A stretch of 47,508 bases of DNA, taken from contig NZ_CANLCI010000032.1 of assembly GCF_947489035.1 (NCBI RefSeq), positions 1-47,508 of the forward strand. Reading direction: 5' to 3'. Under the pieces are notes generated by a model. It saw only the letters and a list, made by a program, of their open reading frames with translations. It made no database searches and was not told the DNA's origin. The position numbers and the translations under genes are program-made. The stretch is from an uncultured Ferrimonas sp. GTDB taxonomy: Bacteria; Pseudomonadota; Gammaproteobacteria; Enterobacterales; Shewanellaceae. This document shows, piece by piece, positions 32,279 to 41,860 of this stretch (position 1 is the first letter of the stretch; each line of letters begins with the position of its first letter).

Positions 32279-33838
32279 TTAGCCAGCCAGCTCGTCCACG
32301 GCCACTTTGTAGTTAGGATCTTCCATCAGGTTAACCTCTACTAAGTTACCGGCTTTGTGCAGCAATCTGCGGCACTCTGGGCTTAGGTGGCGCAGGTGCA
32401 GGTGCTTGCCTTCACGCAGGTAGCGTTCAGCCAAGGTATCGATCGCTTCCAAAGCGGAGTGATCCGCCACGCGGGATTGAGCGAAATCCACAATCACTTC
32501 TTTTGGATCATTGGTGGCGTCAAACAGCTCTAAGAACGAGGTGGTTGAAGCAAAGAACAATGGCCCCTGCACTTGATAGATCTTACGACCATGCTGATCG
32601 ATGTGGTGCGGCGCCATCATGTGGGTGGCGTGTTCCCACGCAAAGCGCAGTGCCGACACAATCACACCAACCAGTACGGCAATGGCCAAATCGGTCATTA
32701 CGGTAACGGCCGACACCAGAATAATCACGAAGGCATCGGATTTCGGGATCTTGTTCATGATGCGGAAGCTGGACCATTCGAAGGTGCCCAACACCACCAT
32801 AAACATCACCCCAACCAAGGCGGCGATAGGGATCATCTCAATCAGCGCGGCACCAAACAGAATGAACGCCAGCAGGAACATGGCTGCAGAGGCGCCAGAC
32901 AAACGCGAGCGACCGCCGGAGTTGATGTTGATCATCGACTGGCCAATCATGGCACAACCGCCCATGGCACCGAAGAAGCCCGACACCAAGTTGGCGCTGC
33001 CCTGAGCCACACACTCGCGGTTACCTTTACCACGGGTTTGGGTCAGTTCGTCCACCAAGGTCAGCGTTAGCAGCGATTCAATCAAACCAACAGACGCCAA
33101 GATCAAGGCGTATGGCAGCACAATCCATAGGGTTTCCAGCGTAAACGGCACCTGTGGAATGGCGAAGGTTGGCAGGGTGCCTTCCAAGGTGGCGTTGGCG
33201 TCGCCAGCCATGTTCCGGACAAAATCCACCACGGTTGGGGTATCCAAACCTAAGCCGGTAACCAAACCCGCCACCACCAAGATCGCGGCCAGCGACGATG
33301 GGATCGCCTTGGTCAGCTTGGGCAGGAATTGAATGATCGCCATGGTTAAGGCAATCAGCCCCAGCATGGTGAACAGCATTTCGCCCTGCATCCACACCAT
33401 GTTGCCGTCGCCATCCAGTACCTTAAACTGGCCGAGCTGGGCCAAGAAGATGACAATGGCCAAGCCGTTCACAAAGCCCAGCATCACTGGGTGGGGCACC
33501 AAACGAATGAACTTACCTAAGCGCAGCAAGCCGGCGGAGATTTGAATAAGGCCGGTAAGCACCACGGCGGCAAACAGATATTGCACCCCATGTTCGGCAA
33601 CCAGCGCGACCATAACAACGGCCATGGCGCCGGTTGCGCCGGAGATCATTCCCGGACGACCGCCAAAGATGGCGGTGATGATGCCGACGATAAAGGCGGC
33701 GTACAGGCCGACCATTGGCTCGACACCAGCAACGAAGGCAAAGGCCACCGCTTCTGGCACCAGTGCCAGCGCTACGGTTAAACCGGAGAGCAGATCCGCT
33801 TTGGCGGAGGCATCAGGATTACTGCGAAGTTCAAACAT
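32279..33838 (-). CDS. SulP-family anion transporter with STAS domain
   Basis: 519 residues, with ten or more membrane spans from the N-terminus ([20 protein letters not shown], then [20 protein letters not shown]) and a cytosolic STAS domain at about residues 410-500 ([20 protein letters not shown]). SulP proteins move sulfate, bicarbonate or dicarboxylates, and the family resembles E. coli DauA. The specific anion cannot be read from the sequence. It is monocistronic, with the terminator at 32229. Confidence 0.9.
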   Translation of the reverse strand: MFELRSNPDASAKADLLSGLTVALALVPEAVAFAFVAGVEPMVGLYAAFIVGIITAIFGGRPGMISGATGAMAVVMVALVAEHGVQYLFAAVVLTGLIQISAGLLRLGKFIRLVPHPVMLGFVNGLAIVIFLAQLGQFKVLDGDGNMVWMQGEMLFTMLGLIALTMAIIQFLPKLTKAIPSSLAAILVVAGLVTGLGLDTPTVVDFVRNMAGDANATLEGTLPTFAIPQVPFTLETLWIVLPYALILASVGLIESLLTLTLVDELTQTRGKGNRECVAQGSANLVSGFFGAMGGCAMIGQSMININSGGRSRLSGASAAMFLLAFILFGAALIEMIPIAALVGVMFMVVLGTFEWSSFRIMNKIPKSDAFVIILVSAVTVMTDLAIAVLVGVIVSALRFAWEHATHMMAPHHIDQHGRKIYQVQGPLFFASTTSFLELFDATNDPKEVIVDFAQSRVADHSALEAIDTLAERYLREGKHLHLRHLSPECRRLLHKAGNLVEVNLMEDPNYKVAVDELAG

Positions 33839-34023
33839 TGATAGGATGAGCCCGAAAATTGGTTAAAAATAAGCGCGCGAAAGTACCACCTGCACCCAAG
33901 CGTGTCAAAGCCTGATTGCGTTCAGATTAGGATAGTCACTGCCTGAATAAATAACAGTCATATGCTGGCGCGATAATAACGGTCGGTGTTTGAATATCAT
34001 AATGAAAATAAAAGGAAAATTTT

Positions 34024-35019
34024 ATGGCTGACGAGATCCGCATCGGCATCGCTTTAGGCAGTGGTGCCGCCAAGGGCTGGGCCCACATTGGGGTGCTGCG
34101 TGGCTTGCAACGGTTGGGCATGGCGCCCAACGTGGTGGCGGGCTGTTCCATTGGTGCCTTTGTTGGCGCGGCCTATGCGGCGGGCAAGTTGGACGAACTG
34201 CAGCAGTGGGTGAGCCACTTTTCCAGCTGGGACGTGGTCGGGCTGATGGATCTTTCGTGGCGCCGTGGCGGCATTATTGGCGGTGAAAAGGTGTTCGCCG
34301 CCGCCAGCGCGGCGATTGGCATCGAACGCGTTGCCGAGCTGCAACTGCCGTTTGTGGCGGTGGCCACGGATCTGTATAGCGGCCAAGAGGTGTGGCTAGA
34401 GCAGGGACGGTTAGAGGATGTGGTGGGGGCGTCTTGCGCCATTCCCGGCTTGATCTTGCCAAAGCGCATCGGCAACCGCTGGTTGGTGGATGGCGCGGTG
34501 GTAAACCCAGTGCCGGTGTCGGCCTGTCGTGCCCTAGGCGCTGATCTGGTGATCGCGGTCGACCTGCACGGCGATGTGCGGCAACACGGGGCTGCGCCGG
34601 TGCGGTTGGATGCCAGCGCGGTGAGCGCATCCGCCGGTGGCGATCAGGGCAATGGGGCGCTGTTCAGCCCTGCTGCTGATGCCGCCGAGGCCAACAACAG
34701 CTTCAGCGATCTGCTGCTTTCGGGCAAACAGTGGGTGGATAAGATCACCGACAGTTTCAATAACGACGGGGCTGAGCAGCCCAATGCGTTAGCGGTGATG
34801 CACCAATCGATGGAGATTTTAGAGCAGCGCCACAAGCGGGCGCGGATGATGGGCGATCCACCGGAAGCGGTGATCCTGCCGCGGGTTGGCGACATCGTTA
34901 CGATGGAGTTTCAACGCGCCGATGAAGCCATTGCCGCAGGGGAAGCGGCCGTAGAGAAAGTGGCCCACCTGCTTGAAGCCGAATTGGAACGGTTGCGGCA
35001 GGCTAAACATCAAGGTTAA
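34024..35019 (+). CDS. rssA: Patatin-like phospholipase RssA
   Basis: 331 residues. It closely follows E. coli RssA: IGIALGSGAAKGWAHIGVLR (oxyanion glycine loop), nucleophile motif GCSIG, and DGA in WLVDGAVVNPVPVS (catalytic Asp). The C-terminal half adds an Ala-rich insertion (about residues 200-225) compared with RssA, then matches KRARMMGDPPEAVILP. AAAAGGAAA precedes the ATG. Its stop codon overlaps that of the convergent rhodanese gene by 4 bp. Confidence 0.88.
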   Translation: MADEIRIGIALGSGAAKGWAHIGVLRGLQRLGMAPNVVAGCSIGAFVGAAYAAGKLDELQQWVSHFSSWDVVGLMDLSWRRGGIIGGEKVFAAASAAIGIERVAELQLPFVAVATDLYSGQEVWLEQGRLEDVVGASCAIPGLILPKRIGNRWLVDGAVVNPVPVSACRALGADLVIAVDLHGDVRQHGAAPVRLDASAVSASAGGDQGNGALFSPAADAAEANNSFSDLLLSGKQWVDKITDSFNNDGAEQPNALAVMHQSMEILEQRHKRARMMGDPPEAVILPRVGDIVTMEFQRADEAIAAGEAAVEKVAHLLEAELERLRQAKHQG

Positions 35020-35363
35020 TCGGGCTTCGATGCCAACATCTCGGCTAAGCCGCCGCCGTTGTAAACGAGGTAGCCCTGTTGGGCTAAGGTTTGCTCGGCG
35101 ATGCCACTGCGGCGACCGCTGCGGCAATACACCACAATCGGCTTAGCTTGATCCAGCTTGAGGCTGGCGATGGTGGCGCCGATCTGATCAAACGGCAAAT
35201 TGTGGGCACCTTCGAGGTGCTTGGCGGCAAACTCTGCCGAGGTACGCACATCAATTAAGGTGGCGCCTTGTTGCAGCTGTTGCCACGCCAGCTCGGCGCG
35301 TTCGCTGGCGGCGGCGGGTAGCCACAGCACCACAGTGATCAGAGCGATTAACCATTTCTTCAT
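35016..35363 (-). CDS. Periplasmic rhodanese-domain protein
   Basis: 115 residues: signal peptide (MKKWLIALITVVLWLPAAAS) then a single rhodanese domain with DVRTSAEFAAKHLEGAHNLP and active-site cysteine loop CRSGRRSG. It probably handles sulfur transfer or thiol redox in the periplasm. Its start is 1 bp after the stop of the DUF2892 gene. Together the two resemble a split E. coli YgaP (rhodanese plus DUF2892 membrane domain), though YgaP's rhodanese is cytosolic while this has a signal peptide. It is last of a five-gene leftward operon. Confidence 0.88.
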   Translation of the reverse strand: MKKWLIALITVVLWLPAAASERAELAWQQLQQGATLIDVRTSAEFAAKHLEGAHNLPFDQIGATIASLKLDQAKPIVVYCRSGRRSGIAEQTLAQQGYLVYNGGGLAEMLASKPD

Positions 35364-35364
35364 G

Positions 35365-35592
35365 CTATTTTCCTTGGGCTAACTGCCGTTCGTTTGGCAG
35401 CCCCAACTTGTGCATTAGCCAAGTGGCGGGGCAAAAGCCGGTAAAGGCAGCTTGAATCAAGTTGACCCCAATAAATCCAGTCAACCAAATAAAATCAGCG
35501 TGTACCCAATGGGTTAACGCCATCGAAAGCAGCAGCATTATACCGGCAAAGAGCGGTAAGGCGCGTTCGGTGCTGTTGGGAACTGTGATCAT
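35365..35592 (-). CDS. DUF2892 (YgaP-like membrane domain) protein
   Basis: 75 residues from ATG 35592 with AGGAGA upstream. Two hydrophobic spans (LPLFAGIMLLLSMALTHW and FIWLTGFIGVNLIQAAFTGF) and the characteristic GFCPATWLMHKLG motif of DUF2892, with one cysteine. In YgaP this module is fused to rhodanese; here the rhodanese gene follows after 1 bp. It is 14 bp downstream of the outer-membrane barrel gene. Confidence 0.85.
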   Translation of the reverse strand: MITVPNSTERALPLFAGIMLLLSMALTHWVHADFIWLTGFIGVNLIQAAFTGFCPATWLMHKLGLPNERQLAQGK

Positions 35593-35606
35593 GGTGGATC
35601 TCCTTA

Positions 35607-36830
35607 TCAATAGAAGTATTGCAGACGCAGCCAGCCGTTGCTGTGCTGGTGCAGCTGGCTAAAGAAGGTGTTGGGATGACGGCCATCCAATAGGTTGACG
35701 CCAAAGCTGAATTGCCATTGGTCGCTATGGCGATAACGCAGCTGTGGCCGCAGGTAATAGTCGGCGTCGCTGGGGCTGTAAAAGGCAAACAGCGACAGAG
35801 TGAGTTTTTGCTGCAGGCTGTGTTTGTCTAAGCGCACCGTGGCCAGCTGCCGATAGTGGCGCCATTGATCGCCGCTGCGGTAGGGCTGATGCCAGCGCTG
35901 CCATTGATACTGCAGCCCAAGGGTAAGCTGCTGCGGCAGCGACCGTTGATAGCCCAGCAGCAGTAACGATTGATCCGATTGGCCGTTGCCTTGATACCAC
36001 TGTTTACCCCATTCGATGTTGCCGATCCCGCCGCCGATGGGGGCGGTCACGCTGGCGCCGATGGCGTCCACCGGGGCAAATTCGCTGTGGCCGGTGGCGG
36101 TTAGGCTGGCGCTGCCGCTGTAGCCGTGATGCTGATACAGCGCCCATTCTAATCGTTGCCATTGGCCAAACAGGCGCGTGGCCAGCACCTCTTGGTTGGG
36201 CTCGGCAGCCGTGGGCGGTGCGCCAGTGGCATCGAGGCTGAGCAGGGCGTTGTCGGCCTCAAACCGAGGCTGGTAGATCAGATCGGCGTTCAGCCGCTGC
36301 CCAAACCAACTGAGCTTCACCGCGTTGCTGGCGGCTTTCAGATAGTCTTGGGGCTGGCCGTTAAAAAACGCCTGCCAATCTTTGCGAAACAGATCGTTCA
36401 CAAACAGCAGATCCGCGGTGCCCCAAGTGAGGATCTGTCGCCCCAGTTTCAGCTCTAATCCCGCGGCAGGGCTCAGGCTGACGCTGGCCTGACGCCAATC
36501 CAGATCCCAGCGATTGCGGATGTCGTCGTAAGCCAGATCCAGACGCAGATCGGCATTGAACTGCTGGCCGCGATAGCCACTGTCAAACTGGCTGCGAAGT
36601 TCGGCTAAGCTGCGTTGCTGGCCTTGGGTGGGGTTGGTTGGCGCGCGGTGCAAGCGCTGGCCGTAACTGGCGCTGGCGCGAACGCTCAGTGGCAACCACG
36701 GACTGTCGCTGCTGGCTTCATCGCCCCAGTCGTCCCACTCTGCGCCGTCGTTAATGCTGGCCGTGGTGCTGGCGCTAAACAGCAGCCACAGGCAGAGGCT
36801 GGCGCCGTGGCGCAGGCTGAAAGTTGGCAT
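35607..36830 (-). CDS. Outer-membrane beta-barrel protein (DUF1302-like)
   Basis: 407 residues: signal peptide (about 1-25, ending STTAS) then alternating aromatic/hydrophobic strands. They include ELKLGRQILTWGTADLLFVN, a motif I associate with DUF1302-type barrels, and the last residues LQYFY end in an aromatic, as outer-membrane barrels do. It overlaps the LolA-like stop by 1 bp. With the RND and LolA-like genes it forms a three-part export route to the outer membrane or surface; the cargo is unknown. Confidence 0.78.
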   Translation of the reverse strand: MPTFSLRHGASLCLWLLFSASTTASINDGAEWDDWGDEASSDSPWLPLSVRASASYGQRLHRAPTNPTQGQQRSLAELRSQFDSGYRGQQFNADLRLDLAYDDIRNRWDLDWRQASVSLSPAAGLELKLGRQILTWGTADLLFVNDLFRKDWQAFFNGQPQDYLKAASNAVKLSWFGQRLNADLIYQPRFEADNALLSLDATGAPPTAAEPNQEVLATRLFGQWQRLEWALYQHHGYSGSASLTATGHSEFAPVDAIGASVTAPIGGGIGNIEWGKQWYQGNGQSDQSLLLLGYQRSLPQQLTLGLQYQWQRWHQPYRSGDQWRHYRQLATVRLDKHSLQQKLTLSLFAFYSPSDADYYLRPQLRYRHSDQWQFSFGVNLLDGRHPNTFFSQLHQHSNGWLRLQYFY

Positions 36831-37627
36831 TAGCGCTGATACGCCTTAGGTACATGGCGCATGGTGCGTTCGCTGAACAGGGCTGGCTCTAAGCCTAAGT
36901 CGTATTCGACCCCGCGAAATTCCAGCAGGGTGTAACCGCCTCGGCGCAGATCCTCAACCTTGCTGCGAAGCACGGTGGGGTGGCCGTTAATGGTGCCGAT
37001 CTTAACCGCGCGGATGCGGCGGTAGTGTTGGCCATGGTCATCAAAGTAATCGGTTTGCAGCGGCAGCATGGTGGCTTTGTCTATCTGCACTTGGTAATGG
37101 CCAAACTCCACGTCGTTGGGATCCTTGGGCACCGCGGTTAACCAGTAAGAGTCGGGATCGCTCTTATCCAGGGTGAAGTTATCGGCGCTGGGGCTGCGGC
37201 CAGAAACGTCCTCGTAGAAAAAATCGCTGCCGACAAAGGAGCTGCGCTTGTCGCCAGCGCTGATCCGCCGCAGCAGATCCAAGCTGGGCAGGTACAGCCA
37301 GCGGTCGTCGTTACCATCAATGTGTTTCTCTACCCTGAAAACCGTGCCGCGCACATCCGCTGGGCGCGAGAACAACACCAGCAGTTGCTGATCGCCGCCT
37401 CGGCTGACGTTGCGCCGTAAAATGGAAAATTGGCGCAGTTGGCGGTTGCCGTTGGCATCCACAATCTTCATCCGTGCTTGGCTGCGGCCATCCTTGCCGG
37501 GGTAAAACGCGGCTAAGTTGGCTTGCGCGATGATCTGCGTCGCCGTTAGGGTTGGCTCGGTGGCCGCAGCGGTGCTGAAGGCGGTAACACTCAGCAGCAG
37601 TAGGGCCAGTGCATTACGAGGCGTCAT
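36830..37627 (-). CDS. Outer membrane lipoprotein-sorting (LolA-like) protein
   Basis: 265 residues: signal peptide (ends FSTAAATEP), then a LolA/DUF4292-type half-barrel with VFRVEKHIDGNDDRWLYLPS, DLLRRISAGDKRSSFVGSDF and EDVSGRSPSADNF. Such proteins accompany MMPL/RND permeases and may carry lipids through the periplasm. It overlaps the RND stop by 14 bp and the barrel by 1 bp, so the three genes are translationally linked. Confidence 0.85.
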   Translation of the reverse strand: MTPRNALALLLLSVTAFSTAAATEPTLTATQIIAQANLAAFYPGKDGRSQARMKIVDANGNRQLRQFSILRRNVSRGGDQQLLVLFSRPADVRGTVFRVEKHIDGNDDRWLYLPSLDLLRRISAGDKRSSFVGSDFFYEDVSGRSPSADNFTLDKSDPDSYWLTAVPKDPNDVEFGHYQVQIDKATMLPLQTDYFDDHGQHYRRIRAVKIGTINGHPTVLRSKVEDLRRGGYTLLEFRGVEYDLGLEPALFSERTMRHVPKAYQR

Positions 37628-40145
37628 GGTGATCTCCTTGAGGAAAGGCGCGGCGCTGCAACAGCCCCAGCGCGGCGGGCAACAACAGCAGGGTAACCAA
37701 AGCCGAAATCAGCATGATGGCGGCCATGAGCACCCCCACGGTGACGTAGGGCACCAGTGGCGATAACAACAGCGGGGTAAAGCCTAAGGCAATCACAATG
37801 GCGTTGCGGCTGATGGCGGTGGCCGGTTCTTGAAATAGCGCCGTTAGCGTGCCCTGCCAATGGCCACAGCGGCGATGCAGCGCGCGGGCGCGTTCTAAAA
37901 AGTGGATGGCAAAATCCACCGACAGCCCCAACGCCAGCGCCGAAAGCACCGCAATGGGCATGTCGTAATCTTTGCCGAGCCAGCCCACCAGCCCATAGAT
38001 GATGGCGATGGTGAGCGTGAGCGGCAGCATCGCCAGCACCCCATACAGCGGCGAGCGAAACAGCAGGGTCATCATCAGCAGGATCACCACAAAGGCCGAC
38101 ATCAAGCTGTTGGCCATGCCTGCCACCATCGCTTGCTGCCACACCACGTTGATGTAGGCTTTGCCAGCCCAGCGCAGGCTGATCCCCGCGGGCAGCGGAT
38201 TGGCAGCAACAAAGTTATCCAGCTGCTGCATCACTGCGGTCATGTGCTGGTTGTCGCCAGAGGTTAACTGCAACCACAGCAGGCCGCTGCGGTAATCGGG
38301 ACTGACGAAGTGCCACAGATCCTTGGGGCGATGGGAGGATTGATATTGCAGCAGGGTTTGCGCCACGGCGGCGGCGCTGTCTGGCAGACGATAATCACGA
38401 TCATCGCCAGAGCTCAGCTCGCGATACACGGTTTTAACCAGATCCGGCAAGCCGTTCGATTTCCCCACCAATCCGGTTTCGAGCAAATGCTGTTGCAACT
38501 GGGCGAGGTAACCCAGTAGCTGGGGCTGCAATAACCGCTGTTGTTGCTGTTGCAGCTGTTCGAGCGCGGGCAGCAGCGTTTCTATCTGCTTGGTGATTGC
38601 CGCGTCGCTGCGGTTAAAGTGCAGATCGTCCAGCAGCAACAGCAGCTGTTGTAAGGCTTGAGGATCTCCCTTAGCGGCCAGTGCAATGTCGCTGTTGTGC
38701 TGTGGCAGCAACCGCTGCAGCGGCGGCAGCAGCGCGGGATCAAGTTGGGCAGTCGGGGTGCTTTGCACCACCAGATAGGCGTTGTAGGTGCCAGCGAAGT
38801 GGTGGTTTAAGGTGCGATCCGCCACCCGCAGTGAGTGATCGGATTTAAACCAGCGCAGCGGATTGTCGTTGATCTCGATTTTGCTGATCCCAACCGCGCT
38901 CACCCCAAGCAGCAGCAGGGCCAGCGCCAACAACGGCTTGGCTTGGCGTTGGCTAAACTGGCCGAGCAACGACCAATTGTGCTGTGGCCGCCGCTGCAAC
39001 CGTTGGCGCATCGTAGTTAAAGCGTGGGGTGAGAGCCGGATCAGGTAGGCGGGCAACAGCAGCATCGACAGCGCAAACGCCAGCAAGATGCCGCTGCCAA
39101 CAAAGGCGCCAAACACCTGCACTGGCGGGATCGGAGTTAACAGCAGCGAATAGAAACCCAAGGCCGACGTTAGCGAGGTGAACAGCATCGGCTGAAACAG
39201 ATCCGCCATCACCTGTTCAATGGTGTGGCGCAGATCCGCCCCTTGGCGATAGCGCAGGGTGAAATCACTCATGATGTGCACGCTGTCGACCACCGCAATC
39301 GGCATCAAGAAGATGGCGATCATCGACGACATAATGTGCACGGTAAAGCCCATGCCGATCAGAGTGCCGCTGGTGATCACCACCGTGGCCATCGCCACCA
39401 GCATGGGGGCCATCACCAGCGGCACACTGCGGAAGAACCACCACATCAACGCAAAAATGGTCAGCCCCGCCAGCGGCGCGGCCACCGCCATCTGCACAAA
39501 CATCTCGTGGCCAAATTGGTTTTCAGCCACTGGCAGCCCGGTTAGGTGGTAGCGATCGCCATTGGCCGAAAACTGCTGTGGCAGCTGCGCGATTAAGGCG
39601 CGGATCTGCTCGGCCACTGGGTAGCTTAAGGATTTATCGGTCAGCGGCACATAGATGGCGGCCGCTTGGCCATCCGCCGACAGCACGGTGTTGTGCAGCA
39701 GGGGCAAACGTTGTACCGCGGCGGCGATCTGCTGGGCTTGGGCGGGCTGCTGTGGTGCTTTGGCCATCAAGTAATCAAAGCGGATAACGCCCGGTTGCTG
39801 TTGGCTGATGTTGTCCATGGTGGACAGCGCCATCACTTCGCTGCTGATCACGCCCGGCAGCTGCATGATGGCGTCGGTAAGCCATTTCATCTGCTGCAGC
39901 GAATCGATGTTGGCAAAGCCTTGCTCAGCCACCGCCCCCACCACAATGCTGTCGTACAGATTAAATTGCGCTTTGGTGGCCTGATGAAACTGCCGTGCGG
40001 GGTCATCCTGCGGCAGCATGTTCTCAGGATCGGTGTCGATCACCATGGCCGGGATCATCGCTGCGGCACTGATCACCAGCAGCCACACCAGCAGGTAAAC
40101 GCGGGTAGGGAAATTGAGCGCGAACTGGATCAGGCGGGGGGCCAT
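37614..40145 (-). CDS. RND/MMPL-family exporter
   Basis: 843 residues with the RND two-fold layout: membrane span about 15-35, a large periplasmic loop, five spans, then a second loop (with an unusual Gln/Leu-rich coiled stretch around residues 500-545) and five spans. Conserved proton-relay-like aspartates are visible in PIAVVDSVHIMSDF and ALGLSVDFAIHFLERARA. No partner membrane-fusion protein is encoded nearby. It belongs to the MmpL/HpnN-like branch that usually exports lipids or other hydrophobic cargo. It is first of the leftward operon, with a candidate operator at 40153. Confidence 0.85.
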   Translation of the reverse strand: MAPRLIQFALNFPTRVYLLVWLLVISAAAMIPAMVIDTDPENMLPQDDPARQFHQATKAQFNLYDSIVVGAVAEQGFANIDSLQQMKWLTDAIMQLPGVISSEVMALSTMDNISQQQPGVIRFDYLMAKAPQQPAQAQQIAAAVQRLPLLHNTVLSADGQAAAIYVPLTDKSLSYPVAEQIRALIAQLPQQFSANGDRYHLTGLPVAENQFGHEMFVQMAVAAPLAGLTIFALMWWFFRSVPLVMAPMLVAMATVVITSGTLIGMGFTVHIMSSMIAIFLMPIAVVDSVHIMSDFTLRYRQGADLRHTIEQVMADLFQPMLFTSLTSALGFYSLLLTPIPPVQVFGAFVGSGILLAFALSMLLLPAYLIRLSPHALTTMRQRLQRRPQHNWSLLGQFSQRQAKPLLALALLLLGVSAVGISKIEINDNPLRWFKSDHSLRVADRTLNHHFAGTYNAYLVVQSTPTAQLDPALLPPLQRLLPQHNSDIALAAKGDPQALQQLLLLLDDLHFNRSDAAITKQIETLLPALEQLQQQQQRLLQPQLLGYLAQLQQHLLETGLVGKSNGLPDLVKTVYRELSSGDDRDYRLPDSAAAVAQTLLQYQSSHRPKDLWHFVSPDYRSGLLWLQLTSGDNQHMTAVMQQLDNFVAANPLPAGISLRWAGKAYINVVWQQAMVAGMANSLMSAFVVILLMMTLLFRSPLYGVLAMLPLTLTIAIIYGLVGWLGKDYDMPIAVLSALALGLSVDFAIHFLERARALHRRCGHWQGTLTALFQEPATAISRNAIVIALGFTPLLLSPLVPYVTVGVLMAAIMLISALVTLLLLPAALGLLQRRAFPQGDHHDAS

Positions 40146-40152
40146 GACAACC

Positions 40153-40178
40153 TCAACATTAGAGTTTACTTATGTTGA
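40153..40178. promoter_or_regulatory. Candidate operator upstream of the RND operon
   Basis: TCAACATTAG, 6 bases, CTTATGTTGA: a 10-bp inverted repeat with one mismatch, 8 bp upstream of the RND start codon. It resembles sites of TetR or MerR-type regulators. No regulator gene is adjacent. Confidence 0.5.
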
Positions 40179-40286
40179 AGAACTTTAAATTAGTTAAATC
40201 TAATATTCAAGGGCGACAAAGGGAACCAATGACATTGGCGGGGTAAGCGCAGAGAATGACGCGACAGCGGTGGGTTTTATCGGCAT

Positions 40287-40311
40287 AAAAAAAGGAGGCC
40301 AAGGCCTCCTT
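40287..40311 (-). terminator. fadL terminator
   Basis: On the leftward strand AAGGAGGCC, TT loop, GGCCTCCTT then TTTTT, 26 bp after fadL. Confidence 0.85.
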
Positions 40312-40336
40312 CGTTCGCTGCGATTGACGCTATCGC

Positions 40337-41644
40337 TTAGAAACTGTGGTTGTACTGCACACCAACTAAGAAGGCGTTACCTTCGGATTCCAGTTCAAAG
40401 ACATTGGTGCTGCCTGGGCTGGCTTCTTCACGAACGGTAACGCTTTCGCCGTCGATGAAGGTGAAGGCCAGATCCAAGCTGCCGTTGTCGCTCAGAATAT
40501 AGTTGGCACCGATGCTGTACCAGATGCGGTCAGAATCTGGGATAGAGATAGAACGGTGGCTTTCTGGCACTGGCGCTTCATCAAATGCGATACCGGTACG
40601 CAGCTTCATTTTCGGGTTAACGGTGTAGGTGGCACCCAAACCGAAACGCCATGAATCTTCAAAGTTCTCTGCTTTTTCCAGCAGGGTGTCACCTTCGTTG
40701 ATGACCTTATTGCCGATGGTGACGGTTTCGTCTGCCACACCGCGGATCTCTGCAAACTCAGACCAGTTGGTCCACATGACGGTGGTGTGCAGTGCCAGCT
40801 TGTCGTTGAGCTGGTGGAAGCCAGAGAATTCAACGATGCCTGGCAAATCTAGATCCAATGAACCGTCTACTTTTACGCCGCCGTTGCCGCCAACGAAACC
40901 GGGCAGGTCATCGTAGTACTCGCCTTCCAGCTCTACGGTGACGTCAGAGCGGTAGGTCAGAGCCAAACGGTTGTTTTGATCCAGTTCGTACATCAAACCC
41001 AAGTTATAGCCGTAGCCAAAACCGTCGCCTTCCATGTCGGAAATAACGGTTTGACCTGCGTTAGGCAGCAGTGGCGCCAAAGGAGAGCCACCGGCATAAC
41101 GGGTGAATTTTGCGGTGCCATAAATGACGTTGGCGCCCAAACCTAAGCTCAACTGTTCGTTGATGCGGTAAGACACGCTGGCGTTGAAGTTCATGGTTTG
41201 CAGTTCGGTTTCACCAGCGATAGAACCGGCGCTGTAATCTTTACCGTAATCGGTACCCAAACCAAAGTTAGAGAAGCCAGCAAAGCCGATAGCAACTTTG
41301 TCGTTCAGTGGCTTGATGAAGTACGAAGCCGGGATAAACGCCTGCGGTGCTGCCCCGTCGAAGTCCAGCGCGCTGGCATCGCCGTATGGGTTATTGGTGC
41401 CCTTCAGATCCACGCCGGGATCAATGTAGGTGCCAGCAACCGACAAAGAGGTTTTATCAAACAGTGCCATGGCGGCAGGGTTACGGGCCAGTACGGCGGC
41501 GTCTTCAGCCGCAGCGCCTTCACCGGCAAAGGCACGGCCTAAACCAGAAACAGAGGTTTCGCTAAGTTGAAAACCTGCAGCGAAGGATTGGCTGCTAAGT
41601 AAAGCCAAGGCGCAAGCAATGGCGGTTTTGTTCATCTTTTTCAT
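40337..41644 (-). CDS. fadL: Long-chain fatty acid outer-membrane porin FadL
   Basis: 435 residues: signal peptide ending SFA-AGFQLSE, then the FadL hatch (GLGRAFAGEGAAAEDAAVLA, ARNPAAMALF with the NPA motif) and a 14-strand barrel, ending VGVQYNHSF. It is an outer-membrane channel for long-chain fatty acids. ATG 41644 is chosen because GAGATAA precedes it. A FadR-like half site lies at 41718. It is monocistronic with terminators on both sides. Confidence 0.92.
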   Translation of the reverse strand: MKKMNKTAIACALALLSSQSFAAGFQLSETSVSGLGRAFAGEGAAAEDAAVLARNPAAMALFDKTSLSVAGTYIDPGVDLKGTNNPYGDASALDFDGAAPQAFIPASYFIKPLNDKVAIGFAGFSNFGLGTDYGKDYSAGSIAGETELQTMNFNASVSYRINEQLSLGLGANVIYGTAKFTRYAGGSPLAPLLPNAGQTVISDMEGDGFGYGYNLGLMYELDQNNRLALTYRSDVTVELEGEYYDDLPGFVGGNGGVKVDGSLDLDLPGIVEFSGFHQLNDKLALHTTVMWTNWSEFAEIRGVADETVTIGNKVINEGDTLLEKAENFEDSWRFGLGATYTVNPKMKLRTGIAFDEAPVPESHRSISIPDSDRIWYSIGANYILSDNGSLDLAFTFIDGESVTVREEASPGSTNVFELESEGNAFLVGVQYNHSF

Positions 41645-41717
41645 TATTTATCTCTACCGGCAATCTAGGGTCGGTTGTCATCGTTTGGGCCGGATGTTAG
41701 TAAGCGTACAGGTGTGC

Positions 41718-41734
41718 ACATATCCGACCAGTAG
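41718..41734 (-). promoter_or_regulatory. Possible FadR-type site upstream of fadL
   Basis: Read leftward, CTACTGGTCGGATATGT contains CTGGTC-N-GA, resembling one half of the FadR operator at E. coli fadL (CTGGTCCGACC). The other half is degenerate. It lies about 80 bp before the fadL start. Confidence 0.3.
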
Positions 41735-41818
41735 GCTGGTTAGATGCAAATGTGAGCCAGTTCAAGCTTTTGCTTGGGGGTGTAAATTTGCGGTTAAATT
41801 GAGGTGTCTAACCGGATC

Positions 41819-41846
41819 AAAAAAGGAGGCGCAAAGCCTCCTTTTT
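41819..41846. terminator. Bidirectional terminator, putP/fadL gap
   Basis: AAAAAAGGAGGC, GCAAA-type loop, GCCTCCTTTTTT, 15 bp downstream of putP (leftward). Confidence 0.9.
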
Positions 41847-41860
41847 TGTTGCGGCGATCT

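Noticed and set aside
32573..33070. 165-codon frame opposite sulP
   Set aside because: Antisense shadow of the membrane protein gene; the His/Asn-rich product is an artefact of codon usage.
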